From: Paenibacillus phocaeensis
GTDB taxonomy: Bacteria; Bacillota; Bacilli; Paenibacillales; Paenibacillaceae
Direction of reading: 5' to 3'
Assembly (NCBI RefSeq): GCF_900021165.1
Contig: NZ_FCOQ01000018.1
Location: 645,285-709,284, forward strand
DNA: 64,000 nucleotides
Shown here: piece by piece, positions 8,754 to 16,081 of the stretch
Layout: each line of letters starts with the position of its first letter
Position numbering within the stretch: position 1 is the first letter of the stretch
Translations under genes and position numbers: made by a program
The notes under the pieces: model-generated
What the model was told of the DNA's origin: nothing
The model's database searches: none
Seen by the model: only the letters and a program-made list of their open reading frames with translations

Positions 8754-8806
8754 GCGGGACGATTGAACGGCAGAGCGCCACACATAGTCCCGCTGCGATT
8801 TTTTTT
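8754..8806 (+). other. Terminator-like hairpin ending at the aminopeptidase RBS
   Basis: GCGGGAC (8754-8760) / GTCCCGC (8787-8793), then TGCGA and eight T (8799-8806), directly followed by the GGAGGAG ribosome binding site (8807). It has the layout of an intrinsic attenuator inside the 5' leader. The 26-nt loop weakens it. Confidence 0.4.
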
Positions 8807-8823
8807 GGAGGAGAGTGAGCCAG

Positions 8824-9939
8824 ATGCGAGATCCTAGAATTCAGAAGCTGGCGGAGAACCTAGTTGGTTACTCCGTTAATGTACAACCGGGAGAGAACGT
8901 CCTGGTCGAAATGATCGGCGATGAACGTGATTTGCTCAAAGCAGTGGTGGAAGAGGTAGGGAAGAGAGGCGGCCATGCCTTCGTAGAGATTACCGACCGC
9001 ACTGTGCAGCGTTCCCAATTGAAGTATGCCACCGAGGACGGGATGAAAACCTGGGCCGAATACGATTTGAAGCGGATGCAAATGATGGACTGTTACATCG
9101 GCATTCGCGCGGGTGCGAACGTCAATGATATGTCCGACGTACCTGAGGAGAAGATGAAGCTCTACAACTCGCTTTATTCCCATCCCGTACATAGCGAGCA
9201 GCGGGTGAAGCACACGAAATGGGTCGTGCTCCGTTATCCGAACGCCAGCATGGCTCAATTGGCCAATACGAGCACGGAAGCTTTCGAAGATTTTTATTTC
9301 GACGTATGCAACCTGGATTATGCGAAAATGGACCGGGCCCAGGATGCCTTGGCCGAACTGATGAACCGAACGGACAAAGTTCGAATTCTAGCTCCGGGCA
9401 CCGACCTGAGCTTCTCGATCAAAGACATTCCCGCGATCAAATGCTCCGGTCAGAAGAATATCCCGGACGGCGAAGTGTATACCGCTCCGGTGCGCGATTC
9501 CGTAAACGGCACGATCAGCTACAATGCGGCCACGCTGTATAACGGGAATACCTTTGAGAACATCAAATTCCGCTTCGAGAACGGCAAAATCGTGGAAGCC
9601 ACGAGCAACAATACGAAACGGATGAACGAAATTCTGGATGCCGACGAAGGGGCCAGATATATCGGGGAGTTTGCCATCGGCTTCAACCCGCATATCCTGC
9701 ATCCGATGAAGGACATCCTGTTCGATGAGAAAATTGCCGGCAGCCTGCACTTTACCCCGGGTCAAGCGTATGAGGAGGCCGACAACGGCAACCGTTCCTC
9801 GATTCACTGGGATCTCGTGCTGATTCAGCGTCCGGATTACGGCGGCGGAGAAATTTATTTCGATGACGTGCTGATTCGCAAAGACGGCATTTTCGTTCTT
9901 CCAGAGCTGGCAGGACTCAACCCGGAAAACTTGAAATAA
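8824..9939 (+). CDS. M29-family metallo-aminopeptidase
   Basis: Cytoplasmic broad-specificity aminopeptidase of the thermophilic aminopeptidase T/AmpS family (two metal ions). It has 371 residues from ATG 8824, 10-12 nt behind GGAGGAG. A GTG at 8815 sits too close to the Shine-Dalgarno sequence. Conserved features seen: FVEITDRTVQRSQ near the N-terminus, and toward the C-terminus a Glu- and His-rich metal region including GNRSSIHWDLVLI and GGGEIYFDDVLI. It is monocistronic, with its own promoter and an attenuator-like leader. Cellular role is unproven; peptide turnover is likely. Confidence 0.92.
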   Translation: MRDPRIQKLAENLVGYSVNVQPGENVLVEMIGDERDLLKAVVEEVGKRGGHAFVEITDRTVQRSQLKYATEDGMKTWAEYDLKRMQMMDCYIGIRAGANVNDMSDVPEEKMKLYNSLYSHPVHSEQRVKHTKWVVLRYPNASMAQLANTSTEAFEDFYFDVCNLDYAKMDRAQDALAELMNRTDKVRILAPGTDLSFSIKDIPAIKCSGQKNIPDGEVYTAPVRDSVNGTISYNAATLYNGNTFENIKFRFENGKIVEATSNNTKRMNEILDADEGARYIGEFAIGFNPHILHPMKDILFDEKIAGSLHFTPGQAYEEADNGNRSSIHWDLVLIQRPDYGGGEIYFDDVLIRKDGIFVLPELAGLNPENLK

Positions 9940-9951
9940 GAAGAAATTTCC

Positions 9952-9980
9952 TTGCTAGGAAAGCGGATTCAATGTATGAT
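9952..9980 (+). promoter_or_regulatory. Promoter of the HPr-like gene
   Basis: TTGCTA (9952-9957), 17-nt spacer, TATGAT (9975-9980). Confidence 0.6.
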
Positions 9981-10021
9981 TAAAGTATGTTATTTCCAAA
10001 GTTAAAGACGGAGGGATCCCT

Positions 10022-10267
10022 ATGGCCACGAACAATGAAGCGGTAGTTGAAATTGCCCAAACAGCCGGCAAATTCACTTCTTCCATTGTGCTCCAAGCGG
10101 ACAACAAGTACATCGATGTAAAAAGCATTCTAGGCCTCTTCACCACGCTCGTAAACACGAAGAGCTATGAGCTTCACGTTCACGGACCGGATGCGGAAGA
10201 AGCGAAGAAAGCCGTAACCGAAGCGTTCACCAAACACGGTTTGGATGTAAAAGTCGTCGCTGAATAA
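10022..10267 (+). CDS. HPr-like protein lacking the phospho-histidine
   Basis: An 81-residue protein of the HPr fold, with ATG 10022 behind GGAGGG. The part corresponding to HPr residues 27-88 aligns well. It keeps the regulatory serine motif as KSILGLF (Ser-35 here, Ser-46 in HPr). The N-terminal strand and the HARPA loop holding catalytic His-15 are missing: where they should be, the sequence reads EAVVEIAQTAGKF. It therefore cannot carry phosphate from enzyme I. By analogy with Crh it could act only through Ser phosphorylation by HPr kinase, for example as a CcpA co-effector. No upstream in-frame start with an RBS would restore the missing part. It is a single-gene transcript. Confidence 0.85.
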   Translation: MATNNEAVVEIAQTAGKFTSSIVLQADNKYIDVKSILGLFTTLVNTKSYELHVHGPDAEEAKKAVTEAFTKHGLDVKVVAE

Positions 10268-10280
10268 GGTAACGAAAAGA

Positions 10281-10311
10281 AACACTCCCGCTGGCGGCGG
10301 GGGTGTTTTTT
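10281..10311 (+). terminator. Terminator of the HPr-like gene
   Basis: AACACTCCCGC paired with GCGGGGGTGTT and a T tract. Confidence 0.85.
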
Positions 10312-10374
10312 AAATGCCTGCAAACGGCGGCGGTCAAGCGGTTTTTTACGAGAGAGGTTAATTTCAGCAGGTTC

Positions 10375-10403
10375 TTGTATTGGCCCTCAATTTCGTCTAA
10401 TAT
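10375..10403 (+). promoter_or_regulatory. ylaN promoter
   Basis: TTGTAT (10375-10380), 17-nt spacer, TAATAT (10398-10403). Confidence 0.5.
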
Positions 10404-10452
10404 TAAGATTAGAGCTAATGGTAGGCGATTTTGGACATAGGGGGGAAGAAGC

Positions 10453-10743
10453 ATGACTTCATCTGAGTTGCAGGAGCAACTGAACCTGAAAGCACTTAAT
10501 CTTCTGAAAGAAGATGCAGATAAAATTGAGAAGCTGATTGAAGTACAGATGGAGAACTTGGCCACCCGTTACTGCCCTCTCTATGAGGAAGTGCTGGATA
10601 CCCAGATGTATGGATTCTCCAGGCAAGTAGACTACGCGATTCGCGTCGGACTTATTCAAGAGACGATAGGCAAGCAAATTCTCAGCAGATTGGAACGGAA
10701 TTTGGCCTCCCTGTACGAAGCCATGAACAATAAGCAGCAGTAA
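10453..10743 (+). CDS. ylaN: YlaN family protein (DUF1507)
   Basis: A 96-residue all-helical cytoplasmic protein, with ATG 10453 behind AGGGGGGAAG. It matches YlaN through [20 protein letters not shown] and the surrounding helices, and has the usual length. In Bacillus and Staphylococcus, YlaN has been linked to iron homeostasis and is reported to bind the repressor Fur. As in Bacillus it lies near ftsW, here separated by the antiporter and an Asp23 gene. No metal-binding motif is evident beyond the single conserved Cys. Confidence 0.92.
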   Translation: MTSSELQEQLNLKALNLLKEDADKIEKLIEVQMENLATRYCPLYEEVLDTQMYGFSRQVDYAIRVGLIQETIGKQILSRLERNLASLYEAMNNKQQ

Positions 10744-10767
10744 CTTGTTTGTTTGCTGTTAAATCAT

Positions 10768-10816
10768 ACAAGCGTATGTTCCCGCAAATCTTCGGGAGCA
10801 CACGCTTGTTTTGTTT
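10768..10816. terminator. Hairpin between ylaN and the antiporter gene
   Basis: ACAAGCGT (10768-10775) / ACGCTTGT (10802-10809), with an inner TTCCCG/CGGGAG stem and TTTTGTTT after it. It ends ylaN. The convergent gene may share it. Confidence 0.75.
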
Positions 10817-10825
10817 AGCGGGGAG

Positions 10826-11896
10826 TTATACGAGATAGAACGAAACGCCGAGAATGGCGTATACCGCGAGCAGCAGCAAACCTTCATACCAGTTGGTTTG
10901 GCCGTCCTGCGTAATCGACTTGGCGATAAACACGGAGACGCCGATCGCGGCCAACTCGATCACGGTAAAGACGATATCCATCGGATTGCCGAACAGATGG
11001 CTGACGAAGATGAGCACTGGAGCAACGAACAGCGCAATCTGCAAGCTCGAGCCTACGGCGATTTCTACGGCTGCCCCGATTTTGTTCTTCAAAGCCAGCA
11101 TGATAGCGGCGCTGTGCTCGGCGGCATTGCCGACGATGGCCACGACGAACGCCCCGACAAACAGCTCGCTCAGCCCGAATTCGGCCGTAAAGGTATCCAG
11201 CGTATCTACAAGCCACTCACTGACGAACGCTACCATAACGGTGGCGATCACCAGATAGAGAATGGATTGCCCTTTCGACCAGGCCGGAGCGTGTTCGTGC
11301 GGCAGCTCTTCCGCGTCTTTCTCGCTGATGTCGGCAAGGTAATTCTTGTGGGTGACCATGGAGAACACCAGCCAGAGCAAGTAGGCGACGATCAGAATGC
11401 CGGCGACGACCAGGCTGAGCGTGGAACGGTCCTCTTCGTGCAGCACATGGGTTTGCAGAAAGATCGCCGGGACGAATAAGGCGATGATCGCCACGATCAT
11501 CAGCGAGCCGTTCATACCGGCCAAGGCTACATTGTATTTTTGCACCTTGTGCTTCAAGCCGCCGGCGAACAAGCTGAGACCGAGCACGAGCAGCAGGTTG
11601 CCGATGATGGAGCCGGTAATGCTGGCCTTCACCATGTCAAACAGCCCTTCACGCACCAGCATGATGGCGATGATTAATTCGGCGGCGTTGCCGAAGGTGG
11701 CATTCAGGAAGCCGCCGAGCCGCTGCCCCGCGTAATGCGCCACACTTTCCGTCGCCCGGCCGAGAAAGCCCGCCACCAAAACCACGGCGATCGCGGAGAT
11801 GATAAATTCCAGAGTTGGTGACCAATGCGCGTAATGCCCGATGGCACTAAGTGCAAAGAAAATCAACAACAATGCGGGGGAGATATACTTTTTCAT
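10826..11896 (-). CDS. cax: Calcium/proton antiporter (CaxA/ChaA family)
   Basis: Membrane exporter swapping cytoplasmic Ca2+ for H+. It has 356 residues from ATG 11896, with GAGGTG upstream; the longer reading starting at 11944 has no RBS. About ten hydrophobic segments form two inverted halves, each with its alpha-repeat: GNAAELIIAIMLVREG in the first and GNAAEHSAAIMLALKNK in the second, which hold the ion-binding Glu residues. An acidic, His-containing loop (EKDAEELPHEHAP) joins the halves. It is transcribed alone, away from the Asp23 gene. Confidence 0.93.
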   Translation of the reverse strand: MKKYISPALLLIFFALSAIGHYAHWSPTLEFIISAIAVVLVAGFLGRATESVAHYAGQRLGGFLNATFGNAAELIIAIMLVREGLFDMVKASITGSIIGNLLLVLGLSLFAGGLKHKVQKYNVALAGMNGSLMIVAIIALFVPAIFLQTHVLHEEDRSTLSLVVAGILIVAYLLWLVFSMVTHKNYLADISEKDAEELPHEHAPAWSKGQSILYLVIATVMVAFVSEWLVDTLDTFTAEFGLSELFVGAFVVAIVGNAAEHSAAIMLALKNKIGAAVEIAVGSSLQIALFVAPVLIFVSHLFGNPMDIVFTVIELAAIGVSVFIAKSITQDGQTNWYEGLLLLAVYAILGVSFYLV

Positions 11897-11975
11897 GGAA
11901 CACCTCGGGTTAGTCATTTTTTGGCAAAAAGCCGAATGTAACAATTTTACTCAAAATGATGCCAAAGGTCTATAT

Positions 11976-12004
11976 TTGCTTTAAATCGACTTCCGATTTA
12001 CAAT
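11976..12004 (+). promoter_or_regulatory. Asp23-gene promoter with an inverted repeat in the spacer
   Basis: TTGCTT (11976-11981), 17-nt spacer, TACAAT (11999-12004). The spacer holds AAATCG-ACTTC-CGATTT (11983-11999), a perfect 6-5-6 inverted repeat that could be an operator. Confidence 0.55.
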
Positions 12005-12034
12005 AAAATTAATGAGGTTGAAGGAGGAATGACC

Positions 12035-12397
12035 ATGACCGAACAACTGCAGTTGGATAATGGGCTGATTCGGATTTCAGACGATGTCGTCGCGAAAATC
12101 GCCGGAATGGCCGCTCTGGAGACACCGGGGATCGCCGCGATGTCCGGCGGGCTGTCCGAAGGTTGGGCAAAACGATTAAGCGGCAAAAATGTGCAAAAAG
12201 GCGTGACGGTCGAGGTCGGTCAATTGGAGGCGGCCATCGATCTGCGAATCATCGTATTGTACGAGACGCCGATCCACGAGGTTTGCCGGATGCTTCAGCA
12301 AAATGTTCGAGAAGCGGTAGAGAGCATGACGGGGCTTAAAATTGTAGAAGTGAACGTGAAAGTCGAGGGCGTTGCGTTTAAGGACGATGAAGTCTGA
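12035..12397 (+). CDS. Asp23/Gls24 family envelope stress protein
   Basis: A 120-residue protein of the Asp23 family, which in Staphylococcus forms a membrane-anchored layer tied to cell-wall stress. The start is ATG 12035, 7 nt from GGAGG; the ATG at 12029 is too close. Family features: GLIRISDDVVAKIAGMAALE near the N-terminus and the paired-strand region around VEVNVKVEGV. It has no membrane segment, so it would need a partner to anchor. A second member is encoded at 47021. Confidence 0.88.
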   Translation: MTEQLQLDNGLIRISDDVVAKIAGMAALETPGIAAMSGGLSEGWAKRLSGKNVQKGVTVEVGQLEAAIDLRIIVLYETPIHEVCRMLQQNVREAVESMTGLKIVEVNVKVEGVAFKDDEV

Positions 12398-12481
12398 TCG
12401 ATCCTTCCTTGACCTTCTGCAGCATATAAAGTTTCGCTTTCGGCCTCGAATGACCGGACTAAACTGGCATAAGCAATAAGC

Positions 12482-12523
12482 ACAAAGAAGACTACGGAGC
12501 GATTGTTCCGTAGTCTTCTTTGT
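12482..12523. terminator. Strong bidirectional terminator
   Basis: Perfect 17-bp arms, ACAAAGAAGACTACGGA (12482-12498) and its complement (12507-12523), with an 8-nt loop, between the convergent Asp23 and ftsW genes. Confidence 0.85.
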
Positions 12524-12525
12524 CG

Positions 12526-13770
12526 TCAGCGCCGCATTTGGCTGCGCATTTCGAATGGCGTTGATTCGCGGATGACCACCGATTTGGTGCGTTCCTGCTT
12601 CACCGGCAGGGACGATTCGCGCGAAATGCTGAGCACGATGCCCATCGACACCATGGTGACGAGCAGCGAAGAGCCGCCGTAGCTGATGAAGGGCAAGGTG
12701 ACGCCGGTCACCGGAATGGTGTTGGTGACGCCGCCGATATTGACGAAGGCCTGGATGGCGATCAAGCCCATGATCCCCACCCCGGTTAATGTGCCGAACG
12801 TGCTGTGGCAGCGCAGCGATACGAGCAGCCCGCGCCAGATGAAATAAACATAAAACAGCAAGAAGAGAAGCGTACCGATAAAGCCAAATTCTTCGCCGAT
12901 AACGGAGAAAATAAAGTCATTGTACGCATTCGGCAAATAATGCAGCTTCTGAATGCCTTGTCCAAATCCGGTGCCGGTGAGCCCGCCGTGGCCGATCGCG
13001 GTGAGCGATTGAATCAAGTTGTAGCCGGTTCCCTGCGTGTCATGCCAAGGATCCAGGAAGGCTTCGATCCGGCCCATGCGGTAATCGCTACCGGTTGCGG
13101 AGGCAGGGTCGGGCGGGTTGATCTTGTCCCACAACGCCCCGACGCCTAGCACGATGCTGGCGCCAAATACGAGCAGCGCAATCGAGCCGAGAATGTGCTT
13201 CAAATTGGCACCGCCGGCGAAAATAATCAACCCGGCGGTAGCGACAAGAATGAGGCAAGAGCCAAGATCGGGCTGGAGCATGATCAAGCCGGCGATGAAG
13301 CCGACGATCACCATGACCGGGATATAGCCGGTTCGCAAATCGCGAAAGCGTTCGCCTTTCTTGGAAATCAGCGCCGATAAATACAGGATGGTCGTAATTT
13401 TCGCCAACTCCGTCGGCTGAATGCCTAATGACCCCAGCTTAAGCCAACTGCTCGCCCCATTGATGGCTCCCGCGAAGGGAACGATCAACAGCAGAATAAT
13501 CGCCAAAATGAACACGGGGACAAACAGCTTCTTATATTTCTCATAAGGGATATTCATCGTCACGAACATGCCGACAAGCCCAAGCAAACCAAATATAATT
13601 TGCCGTTTGGTGAAATACATCGGGTTATAGTCGAAGTTTTCGTTGACCAGCGTGATGCTGGAGCTGGAGCTGAACACCATGACGATTCCGAAACCGACCA
13701 TCAACAAAGTTAAGATGAGCAATTGAAAATCGGGGGCTCCGCGTCTCGGTTTCTCTGTGCCTTCTTTCAT
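12526..13770 (-). CDS. ftsW: FtsW-type SEDS peptidoglycan polymerase
   Basis: Division-site lipid II polymerase of the SEDS family, normally paired with a class B PBP. It has 414 residues with about ten membrane spans. Conserved stretches include SSSSITLV near span 1, LQPDLGSCLIL, YLPNAYNDFIFSVIGEEFG (the large-loop signature) and VTLPFISYGGSS. Its position near ylaN follows the Bacillus ylaN-ylaO order, which supports FtsW over RodA or SpoVE. SpoVE remains a possible alternative. It lies 7 bp downstream of the YugN-like gene, in one transcript. Confidence 0.9.
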   Translation of the reverse strand: MKEGTEKPRRGAPDFQLLILTLLMVGFGIVMVFSSSSSITLVNENFDYNPMYFTKRQIIFGLLGLVGMFVTMNIPYEKYKKLFVPVFILAIILLLIVPFAGAINGASSWLKLGSLGIQPTELAKITTILYLSALISKKGERFRDLRTGYIPVMVIVGFIAGLIMLQPDLGSCLILVATAGLIIFAGGANLKHILGSIALLVFGASIVLGVGALWDKINPPDPASATGSDYRMGRIEAFLDPWHDTQGTGYNLIQSLTAIGHGGLTGTGFGQGIQKLHYLPNAYNDFIFSVIGEEFGFIGTLLFLLFYVYFIWRGLLVSLRCHSTFGTLTGVGIMGLIAIQAFVNIGGVTNTIPVTGVTLPFISYGGSSLLVTMVSMGIVLSISRESSLPVKQERTKSVVIRESTPFEMRSQMRR

Positions 13771-13777
13771 CGCCGCT

Positions 13778-14119
13778 TTAGGCCTCGAGAAGTTCCTTTA
13801 ATTCCGTCAATTTATGATTGGCGGTCTTCATCACCATCGCGGGAATCTCAGACTCATACTCCAATCCGTGCGGAAAAGTGGCCCGCCCCATATAGACCGC
13901 TTCGATCGCCAGAACCGTGTCCGGACGTTCCAGTTTGCCTTCTACCGCCCGTGTGTTGATGCGGAGGTAATAGTCGCTGTTATTGTATTCGATTTTATAA
14001 TCGTATGTAGCGCGGTAGTACTCCCATTGCCAACGTACGAAGCCAACCTTCTCTGCAGCTTCGTCCAAATAAGCCAAATCGCTTTGCAGTCCGTCCAATC
14101 CGGTATTTTCTACGATCAT
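13778..14119 (-). CDS. YugN-like family protein
   Basis: A 113-residue soluble protein starting at the minus-strand ATG 14119. The family signature is clear in WEYYRATYDYKIEY, DYYLRINTRAVEGKLE and FPHGLEYESEIP. Length is close to Bacillus YugN. Upstream in-frame codons run to 14233 but include no RBS, and the family begins at this Met (MIVENTGL). The Shine-Dalgarno sequence is weak (AAGGGGG about 13 nt upstream). Function of the family is unknown. It is co-transcribed with ftsW. Confidence 0.82.
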   Translation of the reverse strand: MIVENTGLDGLQSDLAYLDEAAEKVGFVRWQWEYYRATYDYKIEYNNSDYYLRINTRAVEGKLERPDTVLAIEAVYMGRATFPHGLEYESEIPAMVMKTANHKLTELKELLEA

Positions 14120-14347
14120 TGTAAAGAGTGCCCCCTTAAAATATTGGTTCAAAAGCTCACGGATCCAAATGTGAACTTTCCTCAAACTTATCACACTTAT
14201 CCCCATGATATTATGTTTCCATCGGTTGTGCAAGCATGGGAAACCCTCGCAAATCAGCGGAGAACTCGCAAGGTTGACCTGATCTCCAAACCCATTTTCT
14301 GCTACAATAAGCTAAACAGGATCGTGGAAGAAAAGAGGAGTGGGACG

Positions 14348-15517
14348 ATGGAGGAAAAGCTGTTGAGCGAATTGTTTCCGTCCATGGTGAAGCGGCGGCG
14401 GCATTTCCACCGCCATCCGGAGCTTTCTTTTATGGAGAAGGAGACATCGGCGCAGATCGCCGGGATCTTAAGGGAGCTGGGAGTCGAAACAAGCGTCAAT
14501 GTTGGGGGATTTGGGCTTGTGGCCCGTATCCGAGGGGAGCTGCCCGGCAAGACGGTGGCGCTGCGGGCCGATATGGACGCGCTGCCGATCCAGGACGAGA
14601 AGACCTGCGAGTATGCCTCGCAGCACCCCGGTGTGATGCATGCCTGCGGGCATGACGGCCACACGGCAACGCTGCTGGCGCTCGCGGAATATTACAGCCG
14701 GACCAAGTCGAAGCTTCGCGGGGAAATCCGGCTGATCTTCCAGCCGGCCGAAGAGGTCTGTCCCGGCGGAGCGCTAGCGATGATCGAAGAAGGAGCGCTG
14801 GACGGGGTGGATGTCATCTACGGAGTGCACCTGTGGACGCCTATTCCCGTCGGCACCGCGGCAAGCGCGCCGGGACCGCTGATGGCCTCGACCGACGAGT
14901 TCTTCATCGAGGTGCAGGGACGCGGGGGACATGGCGGCATGCCCCATAAAACGGTGGATAGTATAGTGGCCGCCTCGGCGCTGGTGCTGCAGTTGCAAAG
15001 CGTGGTAAGCCGCTCGGTGGATCCGCTGGATCCGGCCGTCGTGACGATCGGCTCGATTCAGGGAGGCACGGCGCAGAACATTATCGCCGACCGCTGCAAG
15101 CTGTCCGGCACGGTTCGCTGCTTCCGCGAGGAGACGCGGGAGCTGATCCGCAATCGAATTCACGTCCTGGCGGCCAATACGGCCGAGGCGTACGGCGCAG
15201 AAGCCCAAATCAACTATATGATGGGCTACCCGAGCCTGGTGAATGACGAAGGGGAATACCGACGTTTTCAGAAAGTGGCTCCAGGAGTGTTTGGGCTGCG
15301 GGCGGAATTGTCGCCGAAGATCATGCCGGCCGAGGATTTCGCCTACTATTTACAGCAGGTACCGGGCTGCTTCATGTTCGTGGGAGCCGGGAACCCCGAT
15401 AAAGGGGCGATTTATCCGCATCATCATCCCAAGTTCGACATCGATGAGGAGGCCATGCTGCACGCGGCCGGCTTGCTTGCGGCGATGGCGGAATCGTATC
15501 AGAACGAACACGCATAA
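14348..15517 (+). CDS. M20D amidohydrolase (N-acyl amino acid hydrolase/hippurate hydrolase type)
   Basis: Cytoplasmic dizinc amidohydrolase of the YhaA/AmaA/hippuricase group. It has 389 residues from ATG 14348 behind GAGGAG. Metal-binding and catalytic segments are present: LRADMDALP, HACGHDGHTA, QPAEEVCPGGA and, near the C-terminus, MPAEDFAYYLQ. The central lid domain (about residues 185-300) contains GRGGHGGMPH. The substrate cannot be told from sequence: N-acetyl or N-acyl amino acids, or a diaminopimelate precursor. The CBS gene follows 44 bp later. Confidence 0.93.
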   Translation: MEEKLLSELFPSMVKRRRHFHRHPELSFMEKETSAQIAGILRELGVETSVNVGGFGLVARIRGELPGKTVALRADMDALPIQDEKTCEYASQHPGVMHACGHDGHTATLLALAEYYSRTKSKLRGEIRLIFQPAEEVCPGGALAMIEEGALDGVDVIYGVHLWTPIPVGTAASAPGPLMASTDEFFIEVQGRGGHGGMPHKTVDSIVAASALVLQLQSVVSRSVDPLDPAVVTIGSIQGGTAQNIIADRCKLSGTVRCFREETRELIRNRIHVLAANTAEAYGAEAQINYMMGYPSLVNDEGEYRRFQKVAPGVFGLRAELSPKIMPAEDFAYYLQQVPGCFMFVGAGNPDKGAIYPHHHPKFDIDEEAMLHAAGLLAAMAESYQNEHA

Positions 15518-15561
15518 ACAAGCGCCCTCTTAGGCACGCTATGTCCGAAGGAGGGATTTAG

Positions 15562-15984
15562 TTGAGAAAAGTCAGTGAAATCATGACCCATGATGTCGTT
15601 ACCGTGACGCCGCAGGATAATGTGTATGAAGTAGCTGTGAAGATGAAAGAAAACGATACGGGCTTCATTCCGGTGGTAGAAGGCGGAGATAAGCTCATCG
15701 GTGTCATAACGGACCGCGATTTGGTGATTCGCGGCATCGCGGAGAAACGTCCCGGCTCGACGGCGGTCGACGAAGTGATGACCAAAGGGATTAAGACCGC
15801 TTCCCGCGACATGTCCGTGGACGAGGCGGCCGAGTTGATGGCCCAGCAGCAAGTGCGCCGGCTCCCGGTATGCGACGGGGACCGCTTGATCGGGATCGTG
15901 TCGATCGGTGATATGGCCGTGCGTAATATTTTTGCCGATAATGCCGGTGAGGCGTTGTCCGACATCTCGGAGCAGGTCCATTAG
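15562..15984 (+). CDS. CBS-domain protein (YhcV-like)
   Basis: A 140-residue protein made of two CBS motifs in tandem (a Bateman module), residues about 1-60 and 68-125, that usually senses adenine nucleotides. The start is TTG 15562 behind AAGGAGGG. Typical strings are IMTHDVVTVTPQDNVYEVA, GVITDRDLVIRG and GIVSIGDMAVRN. It has no attached enzyme or channel domain, so its target is unknown. A terminator follows. Confidence 0.9.
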   Translation: MRKVSEIMTHDVVTVTPQDNVYEVAVKMKENDTGFIPVVEGGDKLIGVITDRDLVIRGIAEKRPGSTAVDEVMTKGIKTASRDMSVDEAAELMAQQQVRRLPVCDGDRLIGIVSIGDMAVRNIFADNAGEALSDISEQVH

Positions 15985-16004
15985 TACGAAGAGAGAACAA
16001 GCGG

Positions 16005-16041
16005 GAGAGGTTCGCAGTCATAGAGGCGGACTTCTCTTTTT
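16005..16041 (+). terminator. Terminator of the CBS gene
   Basis: GAGAGGTTCGC (16005-16015) pairs with GCGGACTTCTC (16026-16036) using two G-U pairs, then five T. Confidence 0.65.
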
Positions 16042-16081
16042 GCTGGCTGCGGCCAGCTGACCGAAAAGGAGGGCATAACCG

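Noticed and set aside
13814-14347. N-terminal extension of the M20 amidohydrolase
   Set aside because: The open frame continues upstream only because it lies opposite the YugN-like gene. The family begins at ATG 14348, which has an RBS.
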